64,000 bases of DNA from Lactobacillus kefiranofaciens (GCF_900103655.1 NZ_FMXC01000004.1:1-64000); one strand, 5' to 3'. Positions 18,473 through 28,792 are shown, counted from the stretch's first letter. Translations and numbers: made by a program. Notes: generated from the sequence alone by a model not told the origin.

Positions 18473-19723
18473 TCACTCCTTATTAGAATTCAAATAGGCA
18501 AAGCAAATTTCACTATCTTTCATGATTTTTTGACAACTCTGATAAAATTCTTCAAAACTCATCGACTGCAGCTTCATTAAATTCTGCTGCAAATTTTCAT
18601 GATCTAGGCTTTCTTCTACCATTTCAATAGCTAAAGATGAAATATCATTCCGCGTTCGTACGGTTCTAGCGAGCCATTCTTTCTTTTGTAAATCAAAATT
18701 ATCTCTAATAAAACGATATTGCTCAGAATTATTCTTAATAGGTTGAGTCAATATCTTTTTTATTTCACTAATAATAACTTCAGCCTGAGCACTCACACCA
18801 AAGATTGTAGCAAAATCACCTTGTCTAGTGTAATTAACCGATATCTGAAGCGAATCGGTTAATAATTGTTTATTCCTCATCTCTTCAAACCACAGTCCCA
18901 TTACACTTAGTTTTGATTCTAACATTATTTCTAGCAAAATTTGAGTTAAATCAGAACTTGATAATACTTTCTTAAAGTTTTTAAAGCGAATGCCTAGACC
19001 AAATGCATTAGAATTCCCTCTTGCGGGTAAAATTTGATTTTGTAATTTACCTACTGGAGCAATAATTTGAGCACTTTTAGTTGATTTATTGGTAAGATAC
19101 ATTTTTTCTAATTTACCTACCTGACGCAAAATGGTTTGCACCTGATTAGTGGAAAAATCACCGCAAGCTACAAACTGCATTTTACCAGGCAGATAATTGT
19201 TTTCATAAGCCTGAGTCAAGTTTTCCACAGTGACCGCTTTAATCGACTTTTCATCCCCTACAACTTCAGTCCCTAAATTAGAATGACCAAACATGCTGGT
19301 CATAATCGCATTATTAACGCTCCAAATTGGGTTATCCTTATAAGTCGCAAGCTCTTGTTCGATAATTGGGGCTTCCTTAGCGATATTTTGCTTAGTAAAA
19401 TACGGCTGACCAACTAGTCTAAATAATAGCTCGATCATCTTAGGGATATGCTCAATCCCAGTGCAATAAAACATGGTTTCATTAAAGGAGGTAAAGGCAT
19501 TAACATATGCACCAATTTCCTCAAATTGCTGTGAAATGTCCCCTTCTTTTTTAGCAAATAGTTTATGTTCTAAAAAATGAGCAGATCCCGCTACTTCTTG
19601 CTCATCACTACTACCAAAATCAATCATGATTCCGAAAAAGCGTTGATAAAAATGGGGCTTTAAAATAACTTCAGCCGTAAAGCCAGATTTATATTTTCGT
19701 TTAATAATTTTTGGTGTAATCAT
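18473..19723 (-). CDS. ymfH: M16 family zinc metalloprotease (YmfH type)
   Basis: A 416-residue pitrilysin/insulinase-like protein. The inverted zinc motif HFLEH (HxxEH) is present at about residues 49-53, with a further Glu about 75 residues on in IIEQELATYKDNP, so this is the active partner. The neighbour ymfF product lacks the motif; M16 proteins of this type often work as a pair. The start overlaps the ymfF stop by 4 bp. The physiological substrate is not known. Confidence 0.88.
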   Translation of the reverse strand: MITPKIIKRKYKSGFTAEVILKPHFYQRFFGIMIDFGSSDEQEVAGSAHFLEHKLFAKKEGDISQQFEEIGAYVNAFTSFNETMFYCTGIEHIPKMIELLFRLVGQPYFTKQNIAKEAPIIEQELATYKDNPIWSVNNAIMTSMFGHSNLGTEVVGDEKSIKAVTVENLTQAYENNYLPGKMQFVACGDFSTNQVQTILRQVGKLEKMYLTNKSTKSAQIIAPVGKLQNQILPARGNSNAFGLGIRFKNFKKVLSSSDLTQILLEIMLESKLSVMGLWFEEMRNKQLLTDSLQISVNYTRQGDFATIFGVSAQAEVIISEIKKILTQPIKNNSEQYRFIRDNFDLQKKEWLARTVRTRNDISSLAIEMVEESLDHENLQQNLMKLQSMSFEEFYQSCQKIMKDSEICFAYLNSNKE

Positions 19724-20934
19724 TTCAAAATATAGCTTTCATTAAAAAATAGATTGCGGGCAAAATTAACCATTTGATGTGGCGTTGACTTTTTAATAGC
19801 ATCTTCGCGATCAAAGTTGACATATTCTGGCAATAATTCTGCGCGCAAGGCTTGCCCTAATTGCCAATTTTGACTATCCGAACCAATCCAGTGATTACGC
19901 TGCACTGCTTTTTTCGCTTTTTTAAAAATTACTTCATCAACGTCGCCATTAGCTATTTTGCCCATCTCGTTTAAAATAATTTGCTTAACTAATCCTACTT
20001 TTTGGGGATCAATTCCTGTATTAATCAAAAATAAAGAATTATTGGCAAAGCTGCTGGCACTAACATCATAAGCTGCACCTAATTCTGCCCGAATTTGACT
20101 AAATAATTTAGAAGACTCATCCCCTGCTAAATACTGCTCAAGTAAAGTACCAGCAATTTGATCTTGATAAGTAGTTCGGTCTTTAAATTCAAAACCCAAC
20201 ATTACTTGAGCTTGAATATTGCCTTGTTGATCCACTTGATCAATCAAGCTCCGCTTAGCAGGAATAGTCATATCATCTACCTGAAATTGACCAATCACGC
20301 CTGCACCACGAAACTCTTTTTGCGCTAATTTAGTTAGTAAAGTATTATCACGGCCCATCCCTAAAATAGCCACTGGTTGCTGTCGCAAACTGCTAATAAA
20401 GTCTTCCATTTGCTTGTGATCAGCACTTTTAATTTCAGCAATTGGACCCATAAAATTCTCGGCATAGTCTGGTTGATCTTGATACCAAAATTTAAAAAAG
20501 CGATCTAAAGCATAGTTGAATGGTTGCCCCATTAACTCGCGGTAATCGTCCTTTAACTGCCTTTGAGCCAAATTTAAAGCAGCAGGTTGATTATTAGGAA
20601 AGCGAATAATCCGACCTAAAGTACCAATTATTTTTTCATAGGTATAATCTGGATCCAAGATCTCAATTGGCTCTACAAAATTTGCATAATAAGTCAAAAT
20701 GATTTCTTTACCAAAAAGCTGCGGCATCACTTCAAATTGCAAATCATACAATTGAGATAAAGCACGCTGTTGACTGGCAATTGACGGATAAGAGAGAGAA
20801 AGATTCATCTGCATCCTTGCTAATAAACTGGCAAAGGCCAAATTATGACTAGTAAGTGGGAAACGCACGAAATAGCCAATTGTACCCGTAGTAAATTTTT
20901 TATTTTTTCGAATTGCAATATTAGTTGTTAGCAT
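19720..20934 (-). CDS. ymfF: M16 family protein without zinc motif (YmfF type)
   Basis: A roughly 404-residue protein with the M16 fold but no HxxEH; at the equivalent place the sequence is FPLTSHNLAFASLLARM. It is probably the inactive half of a heterodimer with YmfH. I chose the ATG at 20934 (MLTTNIAIRK) rather than 20952, since GAAGGTAA lies before it. The start is inside the 3' end of ftsK (14-bp overlap), so translation is probably coupled. Confidence 0.82.
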   Translation of the reverse strand: MLTTNIAIRKNKKFTTGTIGYFVRFPLTSHNLAFASLLARMQMNLSLSYPSIASQQRALSQLYDLQFEVMPQLFGKEIILTYYANFVEPIEILDPDYTYEKIIGTLGRIIRFPNNQPAALNLAQRQLKDDYRELMGQPFNYALDRFFKFWYQDQPDYAENFMGPIAEIKSADHKQMEDFISSLRQQPVAILGMGRDNTLLTKLAQKEFRGAGVIGQFQVDDMTIPAKRSLIDQVDQQGNIQAQVMLGFEFKDRTTYQDQIAGTLLEQYLAGDESSKLFSQIRAELGAAYDVSASSFANNSLFLINTGIDPQKVGLVKQIILNEMGKIANGDVDEVIFKKAKKAVQRNHWIGSDSQNWQLGQALRAELLPEYVNFDREDAIKKSTPHQMVNFARNLFFNESYILK

Positions 20935-23341
20935 GAGCTGTATTACCTTCATTCTTTGCTGGAACCAATACCTGACGCGGCTTAGAGCCTTCAGATGGGC
21001 CTACTATTCCTTTAGCTTCCATTTCATCAACCATCCTAGCGGCACGATTATAACCGATTCTAAAACGACGCTGCAGCATCGAAACACTAGCTGTTTGCTG
21101 GTGACGAACTAATTCAACGGCTTGCGTATAAAGCTCATCTTCCGGCTCATCGTCTTCTTGGTTATCACTAGAAGCCGCTTCACCCTTCTTAGGAATCATT
21201 GATGCATCATAATCAGCTTTTTGTTGCTTTTTAACCCAGTCAATAACGCGTTCAACTTCATCACTAGCAATATAAGCACCCTGAATACGTTCAGGCTTAG
21301 AAGCGCCAATAGGCATATAGAGCATGTCGCCCCGTCCCAATAGTTTTTCAGCGCCAGTCTGATCCAAAATAGTCCTTGAATCGACTCCACTAGAAACGGC
21401 AAATGAAATTCTAGAAGGAACATTAACCTTAATCAAGCCAGTAATAACATCCACACTAGGACGCTGAGTTGCTAAGATCATATGAATCCCAGCAGCACGG
21501 GCCATCTGCCCTAAGCGAACAATCGCACCTTCTACATCATGACCGCCTACCATCATCAAATCACTAAGTTCATCAACTACCACGAGAATATATGGTAAAA
21601 GCGGCATTGCTGGCCTTGACTTATCCTGATTATTCTCCGCTGCTTTCTGATTGTATTCCTTCATGTTACGTACGCCGCCAGCCGCAAACAATTTATAGCG
21701 TCGTTCCATTTCTTTAACGACCTTGCGCAAAGCATTGGCTGCCAATTTTGCATCAGTAACTACCGGAATCAATAAGTGTGGTACGCCGTTATAAACTGAT
21801 AATTCCACCATCTTAGGATCGATCAGCACTAGTTTGACTTCTTCTGGTCGAGCTTTCATCAAGATACTAGCCAGAATTGTATTAATAGCCACTGACTTAC
21901 CCGAACCAGTTGATCCAGCAATTAACAAGTGCGGCATTTTAGCTAAATTAGCAGAAATCGTCATTCCTGTAACATCCTTGCCTAAAGGAACATCCATTAG
22001 ATTATTTTTGGCCTTAGCATCTTGATGCTCCATTACATCCTTAAAAGAGACTACAGACGTAGCTCGATTAGGTACTTCAATTCCAATAAAAGGCTTACCA
22101 GGAATTGGCGCTTCAATTCTGATATCTTTAGCCGCCAAAGCTAGAGCCAGATCATCAGCTAGATTAACGATACGGCTAACCTTAACTCCTACAGCGGGTT
22201 GAACCTCATAACGAATAATAGTGGGGCCTAGAATTGCCTTTTTAATAATTACCTTAACCCCAAAACTCTTAAACGTGGATTGTAAAACCTGTGTATTCTT
22301 CTTAATTAAATTCCGATCAGCACTTTGATCAGTTGCTTTTATAGGATCAAGCAAACTGATTGGGGGCATTTTATATGCTTTATTAACTGCCGCATCTGTC
22401 TTAAGTTCTCCATGATCCACATTAGCTAAGTCTTGTTTTAACTTACGATCTTCCTCAGCAAAAGAATGAGATTTAGGTAAGTCTTTTTCTGAAGAAGTTT
22501 CATTAGACTGCGGCGCGATTTGAATCTGTGGTTCTGGCTCAGGATCCGTTTTTTCAACTTCAACATCCTCACTAGACGGAGTTATTTCACCAGGAGTAGA
22601 ATCATCTGGATCAAAATCAGCTACATCAGGAAAAATAGTCTTATCATCTTGCTGCTGTTTTTCAGTCGCAAGAGTCTTTTGCTTTTTCTTTTCCAAAACA
22701 TCGCTGTACTTATTCTTTAATTTAACTCCAGCTTCTTTATTGCGTTGAATAAATAATTGACTGACCGACTGAAATTTTTCCATAATTGTTCTAAATTTCA
22801 CGTCAAAGAACATCAGAATACCAATTGGAATTAAAAGAATCGCGAAAATTCTCACTCCCAATTGACCTAGTAATGGATAGAAAATTTGATAGCCTAATGA
22901 ACCAATTAATCCACCGCCTACATCCTCAGTTACACCGGCCCGTCCAAACTCGGCACTAATTGCATGCCAAAAAGAATTCAGAAAGCCACTATTAACTAAT
23001 TCATGTTCAAAATATAAACTGCTCTGGATAAGCAATACGCCTAAAAAAGCCAGACAAAGTCCAATAGTCCTTTTAATGGTCAAATGAATTGGTTGATTAT
23101 AAATTGTATTTACCAAACCAAATAAACCAAATAGTCCAGCAGTAAATAAATAAGAATCACCAAAAAAGAGTCGAATTAAATTGGCAATCTGCTTACCTAA
23201 AATTCCAAATCTAACTAAAGCCAAAACAGCAATTAACAGCAAGACTAGACCAAAAACGCTCCAATTTAGATTTTGCTCTTTATTTACTTTCTTTTTATGA
23301 TATTTTCTTTTAGTTTTTCTCTTTTTCTTTTTTACAGGCAT
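20921..23341 (-). CDS. ftsK: DNA translocase FtsK/SpoIIIE
   Basis: Septal DNA pump that clears chromosomes from the division site. The 806-residue protein has four to five N-terminal membrane segments (about 25-180), a charged linker rich in Asp, Glu and Pro (about 210-310), the motor domain with Walker A IAGSTGSGKSVAIN and Walker B LVVVDELSDLM, and a C-terminal winged-helix gamma domain (about 725-790) that reads polar sequences. The first 25 residues are very rich in Lys and Arg. It probably starts the ftsK-ymfF-ymfH-ymfI-rodZ-pgsA transcript, or is read with the DUF1149 gene. Confidence 0.96.
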   Translation of the reverse strand: MPVKKKKRKTKRKYHKKKVNKEQNLNWSVFGLVLLLIAVLALVRFGILGKQIANLIRLFFGDSYLFTAGLFGLFGLVNTIYNQPIHLTIKRTIGLCLAFLGVLLIQSSLYFEHELVNSGFLNSFWHAISAEFGRAGVTEDVGGGLIGSLGYQIFYPLLGQLGVRIFAILLIPIGILMFFDVKFRTIMEKFQSVSQLFIQRNKEAGVKLKNKYSDVLEKKKQKTLATEKQQQDDKTIFPDVADFDPDDSTPGEITPSSEDVEVEKTDPEPEPQIQIAPQSNETSSEKDLPKSHSFAEEDRKLKQDLANVDHGELKTDAAVNKAYKMPPISLLDPIKATDQSADRNLIKKNTQVLQSTFKSFGVKVIIKKAILGPTIIRYEVQPAVGVKVSRIVNLADDLALALAAKDIRIEAPIPGKPFIGIEVPNRATSVVSFKDVMEHQDAKAKNNLMDVPLGKDVTGMTISANLAKMPHLLIAGSTGSGKSVAINTILASILMKARPEEVKLVLIDPKMVELSVYNGVPHLLIPVVTDAKLAANALRKVVKEMERRYKLFAAGGVRNMKEYNQKAAENNQDKSRPAMPLLPYILVVVDELSDLMMVGGHDVEGAIVRLGQMARAAGIHMILATQRPSVDVITGLIKVNVPSRISFAVSSGVDSRTILDQTGAEKLLGRGDMLYMPIGASKPERIQGAYIASDEVERVIDWVKKQQKADYDASMIPKKGEAASSDNQEDDEPEDELYTQAVELVRHQQTASVSMLQRRFRIGYNRAARMVDEMEAKGIVGPSEGSKPRQVLVPAKNEGNTAHANN

Positions 23342-23354
23342 GTACTCACCCTAA

Positions 23355-23750
23355 TTAGTGGTCAAAATTGGCCTTAAAGTTTAAGTTGATCGGCTGATCC
23401 AAAGTAACCTGGGTTACTTCATAGGTCAAAGTTTCAATATATTCAACTAAAGGCCGACTTAACAATTGCCAATCTGCATTGCTAATATCTGAGCCATCAC
23501 CATGATAGCCTACTAATTGCACAATTTGGTGAATTTCACCACTTACTTCAAATTCACCTGGTGCAGGAATAACATCATAAAAAACAGCCACATCATAAAA
23601 GCTGCCATTTTCTTCTGAATGTTCCTGATCTTCACTAACATCAATTTTTCTAAGACCTGGCTTAACGTCACTCTTAGGTGTGGCATTACCATCAGTTAAA
23701 TCATAGTGAAATGCTTGTACAATAACTGAAGTTTGCTTTTTAATATCCAT
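23355..23750 (-). CDS. DUF1149 family protein
   Basis: A 131-residue acidic soluble protein with a conserved pattern of a lactic acid bacterial family of unknown function (DUF1149, fold similar to the SecB-like superfamily by my recollection). No membrane segment or catalytic motif is seen. The start shares one base with the trmL stop (TAATG type) and ftsK follows after 13 bp, so all three are probably co-transcribed. Confidence 0.75.
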   Translation of the reverse strand: MDIKKQTSVIVQAFHYDLTDGNATPKSDVKPGLRKIDVSEDQEHSEENGSFYDVAVFYDVIPAPGEFEVSGEIHQIVQLVGYHGDGSDISNADWQLLSRPLVEYIETLTYEVTQVTLDQPINLNFKANFDH

Positions 23751-24310
23751 TATTTTTTCTCTCCTAAATTACGTTCATATCTTTCTGGACGGTTATAATC
23801 ATCCTTTAACTTATCATTTTCATAATGGTGCGCCGTTTCCATGTTTGGAAAGCCTTGTTGACGCAATGCTTCAAGCAATACCATCGCTACCGAATTAGAT
23901 AAATTATAGCAGCGAATATTATCTGACATTGGGATACGCAGATTGCGGTCATAATACTCACGCATAAATGTCTCTGGTAATCCTGTTGTTTCTTTACCAA
24001 AAACAAAATAATAGTTTTTCTTAGGGTCAGTATAGTCAACTTCTGCATAATTCTTAGATGAAAACTTAGAAATCAAATACATCTCATCATTTGGTCCCAA
24101 TGTTTTTAAAAAAGCATTTAAATCATCATGCATCCGTACGTCAACCTTATCCCAATAGTCAAGGCCTGCCCGTTTCATTTTTTTATTATCAATTTGAAAA
24201 CCCAATGGCTCAATTAAATCTAAAACTGTATTAGTTCCCGCACAAGTACGTGCAATATTGCCAGTGTTTGCTGGCATTAAAGGTTCATATAAAACAACGT
24301 GATTTGTCAT
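23750..24310 (-). CDS. trmL: tRNA (cytidine/uridine-34 2'-O)-methyltransferase
   Basis: A SPOUT-class methyltransferase of 186 residues that methylates the wobble ribose of certain leucine tRNAs. Motifs of the SpoU family are visible: N-terminal PLMPANTGNIARTC, the FGKETTGLP loop and the C-terminal knot IPMSDNIRCYNLSNSVA. A short C-terminal extension of charged residues follows. Just upstream is the terminator of the AI-2E permease gene. Confidence 0.92.
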   Translation of the reverse strand: MTNHVVLYEPLMPANTGNIARTCAGTNTVLDLIEPLGFQIDNKKMKRAGLDYWDKVDVRMHDDLNAFLKTLGPNDEMYLISKFSSKNYAEVDYTDPKKNYYFVFGKETTGLPETFMREYYDRNLRIPMSDNIRCYNLSNSVAMVLLEALRQQGFPNMETAHHYENDKLKDDYNRPERYERNLGEKK

Positions 24311-24328
24311 TCAAAAAACTCCTTAATC

Positions 24329-24359
24329 AAAAAAGCGTAGCTTTTAAGCCACGCTTTAA
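24329..24359 (-). terminator. Terminator of the AI-2E family permease gene
   Basis: Minus-strand stem AAAGCGTGGCTT / AAGCTACGCTTT (one mismatch or wobble) followed by T6. Confidence 0.8.
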
Positions 24360-24361
24360 AA

Positions 24362-25564
24362 CTATTTAGTATTATTTGTTTTTACTTGATCTGCATCCCC
24401 CGTGGTCGAAGAAGCAGCCTCTGTTTCTTTAAAAACGTCAGATTCTCTTCGATAATAATTGTACACGCGAGATACGATAATCTTCAAGACTGCATAAATC
24501 GGAATTCCGAAAATTACGCCCCAAAGTCCCCAAACAGCACTAGCACCAATTAAAAGCAAGATAGTCGTCACGGGATGCATCTCCATCTTATTGCCCATGA
24601 CCAATGGACTGAGAAGTCGACTCTCGATTCCCTGCTCAATTACAAAGACAACCAATACTTTAATCAGCATTGGCACTGACGTCATAATCGCAATTACCAG
24701 GACTGGAATCAAAGCTAGTGGCGTACCAAAATATGGGATTAAATTCATAAAGGCAGCCAAGATTGCCAAGGCAAGCCCATATGGCAAACCAATCACGGTA
24801 TAACCGATAACAAACATCACGCCAACCCAGAAGGCAACCGTAATCTGCCCACGAATATATGAGGCCAATGCACGGTTGATATCATAAAGAAGCTGACTAA
24901 AACTTGCTTGCCAGTCTTCAGGTACAAACTTGGTAATATATGGTCTTAATTGATGACCATCCTTGAGCATGAAGAACAAAATAAATGGTGCCGTCAAAAG
25001 CGTCATTACTATCATCGTAATCACGCTGACAGCTGATGAGATATTACCGATCGTAGCCGCAAACGTACTCTGTCCAGATTTGAACAAAGTCTTCTGAGTA
25101 TTATCAATCATGTGCTGCAAGCTGCCCTTGACTTCGTGCAATCGCGGATCCTGTAATGCATTCTGTGTAACATTGACCGCATCATTCCAGATATGTGGCC
25201 AATTTTTGATCAACGCATTAATCTGATTCTGCACTATAGGCACCAAAATATTGATAATCCAAATTAAAGCTACCAAGATCAGCAAGAACAAAACCAAGAT
25301 AGTCGCTACTCTTGGAATCTTGAACTTCTTTTCACACCAATCTACTACTGGATTCATCACATAGTATTGAATAACCGCCAATAAAAGTGGTGGCAAAATT
25401 GCACTGAAGAAAACCCAGGCTGGATTCAATACGAATGAAACCTTATTAAAGACCCAAATGATCAAGAAGAACAACAAGATGTTCAGCAAAACGATGCTAA
25501 AACGATTATCTAGAAACCATCTTTGAAAGATCGTTTCTGCTTTACGTTTTCGTTTATGTTTCAT
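24362..25564 (-). CDS. AI-2E family (PerM-type) transporter
   Basis: A 400-residue membrane protein with about eight hydrophobic segments in the AI-2E/UPF0118 layout: two pairs at the N-terminus, a middle soluble part (about 120-170) and a C-terminal group with GLPYGLALAILAAFMNLIPYFG. The family includes AI-2 exporters and Na+/H+ antiporters, so the substrate cannot be assigned. A basic N-terminus (KHKRKRKAE) and an acidic, Thr-rich tail are cytoplasmic by the positive-inside rule. Confidence 0.88.
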   Translation of the reverse strand: MKHKRKRKAETIFQRWFLDNRFSIVLLNILLFFLIIWVFNKVSFVLNPAWVFFSAILPPLLLAVIQYYVMNPVVDWCEKKFKIPRVATILVLFLLILVALIWIINILVPIVQNQINALIKNWPHIWNDAVNVTQNALQDPRLHEVKGSLQHMIDNTQKTLFKSGQSTFAATIGNISSAVSVITMIVMTLLTAPFILFFMLKDGHQLRPYITKFVPEDWQASFSQLLYDINRALASYIRGQITVAFWVGVMFVIGYTVIGLPYGLALAILAAFMNLIPYFGTPLALIPVLVIAIMTSVPMLIKVLVVFVIEQGIESRLLSPLVMGNKMEMHPVTTILLLIGASAVWGLWGVIFGIPIYAVLKIIVSRVYNYYRRESDVFKETEAASSTTGDADQVKTNNTK

Positions 25565-25583
25565 CTTTTTATGGTCCTAGTCT

Positions 25584-25964
25584 TTAAATATGTTCATAAA
25601 CAATGTCGTCATCGACTTTAAAGTTTGGCAATATCCCTGCTGCATCTGGTTCAAAATAGACAGCATTTGCTAAAGGCGTCTTAGGAACCTTACAGTTAAA
25701 GAACAAAGTTGCGTGACCTAATGCCTTCATGTTGCTTTCTACCATTGGACCAACATAGCTTGCCACATAGGTTTGACCGTCAACAGTAACAGTATCGCCT
25801 TTTTTAAAGACAAAACCACTAACTGGCGTTTCATTACCAAACTTTTGGATCACAGAAACATCTTCTAAATCCTTGTTGGCACCTTCACCAAATAAAATTA
25901 CCATACCGTCTTTATTATCAACGGCTTTTTTACCAATTGCTTTAATAGTTGAAATCCATTTCAT
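25584..25964 (-). CDS. Orphan PTS glucitol/sorbitol IIA-like protein
   Basis: A 126-residue protein that matches the glucitol/sorbitol IIA fold: the REGA-like block FGEGANKDLEDVSVIQ (about 25-40) and the block ALGHATLFFN (about 82-91), whose His sits in the family's conserved GHxTL motif. No IIB or IIC for glucitol and no sorbitol-phosphate dehydrogenase lie nearby, so it may have a regulatory or unrelated role. It precedes the AI-2E permease gene by 19 bp and follows the P-type ATPase gene; co-transcription with the permease gene is likely. Confidence 0.78.
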   Translation of the reverse strand: MKWISTIKAIGKKAVDNKDGMVILFGEGANKDLEDVSVIQKFGNETPVSGFVFKKGDTVTVDGQTYVASYVGPMVESNMKALGHATLFFNCKVPKTPLANAVYFEPDAAGILPNFKVDDDIVYEHI

Positions 25965-26035
25965 AATTTATATCTCCTTAAAAATAATTTTAGCATAAGG
26001 AAAGCCGCTTAAAAACTTTAAACAGCTCAAATTCT

Positions 26036-28792
26036 CTAATTATTTTTCTTGTGATACATCAGCCATTTTCTAGCTTCTTCCAAAAGCACTAATGGGATTG
26101 GCAATAAGAACAAAAACAGCCAATCTGAAGCAGCTAAAGTTGTAGTATTGAAGACCTGCTGGATCCCTGGTGTAATCGTCAAGATAAAGAATAAGCAAAT
26201 TTCAAAAATAATGCCATACCAAATATTTTTATTGCTGAATAAGCCTTTCTTAAAGACTGAGGTTTTATTAGTACGGCAATTCAAGACATTCGCAATCTGC
26301 GTAAAGACAATTGCGCCTAAAACCATGGTAGTAGCTCTCATATAAACGGGACCACTAGCGGCTAAAACAGTTTGAGGCCACCCATTTTGATAATTGACAA
26401 AGAAGTAGGCAGCAGTAGAAATCAGACTTGAAATTAGACCATACCAGCAAATTGCTTTAATCATTACATGTTTGTTTAATAAGTGCTCTGATCTCTTCCG
26501 CGGTGGCTCCTTCATTGTATCTGGATCTGCTGCCTCAGCACCTAAGCCTAAAGCCGGCAACATATCAGTACCTAAGTCAACAGTCAAAATCTGCATAATG
26601 GTCATTGGCAAAGGAATAAGCCCAGCTGAAAACAGGAACAATACTGATGGAATAGCTTCAGGAACATTCGAAGTCAAAATATAAGTTAAGAACTTGCGAA
26701 TATTGCTATAAACCGCACGCCCTTCTTCAATAGCAGCCACAATAGAAGCAAAGTTATCGTCCGTTAAAATCATATTGGCTGCATCTTTAGCAACATCAGT
26801 ACCAGTCATCCCCATGGCAATACCAATATCGGCCTGCTTTAAAGCTGGGGCATCATTTACGCCATCACCAGTTGAAGCCACGATTTCTCCATTTGCCTGA
26901 CAATTCTTTACAATACGGTATTTTTGTTCAGGAGCAACCCGGGCAAAAATAACTTCGCCTTGCAAAACTTGACGAAGCTCTTCATCGCTCATTTGATTAA
27001 GCTCCGTACCTGAAATAACTCGTGCCTTGTCTGAGGTAATCCCAATTTTTACCGCTACCGACTTAGCAGTTAATTTAGAATCTCCGGTAACCATAATGAT
27101 TCTGATTTTTGCTTGATGACAACGTTTAACAGCATCATAAATCTCTGGCCGTGGCGGATCGCTCATTGTAGCCAAACCCACAAAGATTAAGTGTTGCTCA
27201 GCGTGAGCAATATCAATTTTATTGATATCGGTATCTTGATCAATAATTCTGTAAGCTAAAGCCATGCTCCTCAAGCCGCGAGAAGCATAATCTGCATTAG
27301 CTTTTTTAGTACGAATTAAATCGGCCTGTGTCATTTTTCTCACTTGGCCATTAACTTGGATGCGATCACACTGTTTAATTGTGTCGCTATAAGCACCCTT
27401 AGTAAAAATAATATCCTGAGTGTCATTCCAGCGATGAATAGTGGACATCCTCTTACGTTCAGAATCAAATGGCAATTCTCGCAAACTGGGATATTTAACC
27501 AACACTTTTTGCTTATCAAATCCTGCTTTTTGCGCCATTACAATCAAAGAAGCTTCAGTCGGCGTGCCTAAAATCTTAGGTTTGCCACCATTCTTATTTG
27601 GCTCTACAGTTGTGTCGTTATCCAAGGCTGCAATTTGCACCAATTTATGCAAATCTGGATTTTCTTCATACCACAATTGTTGCTTGTTAAATTCAACTTT
27701 ACCGTTATTGACATAACCATTACCAGTAACTTGATATTCACCAGCTGGAGTCCAAAGATAATGGATCGTCATTTGATTCTGCGTTAATGTGCCCGTTTTA
27801 TCGGAACAAATCACCGTAGTCTCACCCAAAGTTTCAACTGAATTAAGCTCTTTAACCAAAGCATGTTTTTTAGCCATTCGTTTGACTCCTTGGGCCAAAC
27901 TTAAGGTAACGGTAGGCAACAGCCCTTCTGGAATAAAAGCAACGATCATCCCTAATGCAAAAATAAAGGCCTTTGCTAAAGGATATTTAACAAAGAAAAT
28001 TGCCGCAATAAAGAAAATAACTCCAATTGTAATCGCAATAATCGAAATTTGCTTGGTTAAGCGATTAAGCTCAGCTGTCAAAGGACTAGAAGTCTTCTCT
28101 TGCTTTTGCGTTAAACTGGCAATTCGACCGAATTCCGTGTTCATTCCTGTCGCAAATGCAATCGCCCTGGCATTGCCAGCACCAACAGTCGTGCCGGAAT
28201 AAACCAAGTTACTCTCTGCATATTCGCCTTCACCAGGATCATACTTAGTGGTCTTAGACTCGGGAACAGACTCTCCATTTAATGCACTCTGATCTACCTG
28301 CATAGAACTAGCAGAAAGAATTCGTGCATCAGCTGGAATCGAATTACCTGCCTGAAGGACAAAAACATCTCCGGGCACCAAATTTTTACTATCAACCTGC
28401 TTTTTCTTACCACTACGAATTACCTCAACATAAGTTGGTAACATTTTATTCAACGCGTCAGTTGCACGCTTAGCGGCTTTTTCCTGCCAGAAGCTAAACA
28501 AGCCATTAATAATATTTACTAGCCAAATAGCAATTCCTAGTTCAATAGTTCCTGATACAATCGCAATTAGACCAGAAATCCAAAGCAAAATCGCCATCAT
28601 GCTGGTGAAGTTTTTAAAAAATGTACGCCATTCTGATTCAGTTGCTGCTTTTTTAATGGTATTTAAGCCATATTTCTTTAAACGTTTAGCAGCTTCCTCA
28701 TCAGACAACCCATTTTTAGAAGAATGCAAATTGTTAAAAACATCCATTAAACTAGCTTTAGCATAAAGTTCACGAACCTTTTTTTCATCCAA
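26036..28792 (-). CDS. P-type (P2) cation-transporting ATPase
   Basis: A 918-residue ion pump with the phosphorylation motif CSDKTGTLTQNQ, the actuator loop LNGESVPESK, the hinge TGDGVNDAPALKQADIG and about ten membrane segments. The M4 motif is PEGLLPTVTLSLAQG, closer to the PEGLL of Na/K-type pumps than to PEGLP of calcium pumps. The ion is therefore uncertain; calcium or a monovalent cation are both possible. An N-terminal cation ATPase domain and a C-terminal six-helix cation ATPase_C domain are present. The likely start is the TTG at 28792, with AGAAGG upstream. Confidence 0.92.
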   Translation of the reverse strand: MDEKKVRELYAKASLMDVFNNLHSSKNGLSDEEAAKRLKKYGLNTIKKAATESEWRTFFKNFTSMMAILLWISGLIAIVSGTIELGIAIWLVNIINGLFSFWQEKAAKRATDALNKMLPTYVEVIRSGKKKQVDSKNLVPGDVFVLQAGNSIPADARILSASSMQVDQSALNGESVPESKTTKYDPGEGEYAESNLVYSGTTVGAGNARAIAFATGMNTEFGRIASLTQKQEKTSSPLTAELNRLTKQISIIAITIGVIFFIAAIFFVKYPLAKAFIFALGMIVAFIPEGLLPTVTLSLAQGVKRMAKKHALVKELNSVETLGETTVICSDKTGTLTQNQMTIHYLWTPAGEYQVTGNGYVNNGKVEFNKQQLWYEENPDLHKLVQIAALDNDTTVEPNKNGGKPKILGTPTEASLIVMAQKAGFDKQKVLVKYPSLRELPFDSERKRMSTIHRWNDTQDIIFTKGAYSDTIKQCDRIQVNGQVRKMTQADLIRTKKANADYASRGLRSMALAYRIIDQDTDINKIDIAHAEQHLIFVGLATMSDPPRPEIYDAVKRCHQAKIRIIMVTGDSKLTAKSVAVKIGITSDKARVISGTELNQMSDEELRQVLQGEVIFARVAPEQKYRIVKNCQANGEIVASTGDGVNDAPALKQADIGIAMGMTGTDVAKDAANMILTDDNFASIVAAIEEGRAVYSNIRKFLTYILTSNVPEAIPSVLFLFSAGLIPLPMTIMQILTVDLGTDMLPALGLGAEAADPDTMKEPPRKRSEHLLNKHVMIKAICWYGLISSLISTAAYFFVNYQNGWPQTVLAASGPVYMRATTMVLGAIVFTQIANVLNCRTNKTSVFKKGLFSNKNIWYGIIFEICLFFILTITPGIQQVFNTTTLAASDWLFLFLLPIPLVLLEEARKWLMYHKKNN

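Noticed and set aside
25990-26035. Hairpin after the P-type ATPase gene as a terminator
   Set aside because: A stem with G-U pairs can be drawn but no T-run follows on the minus strand.
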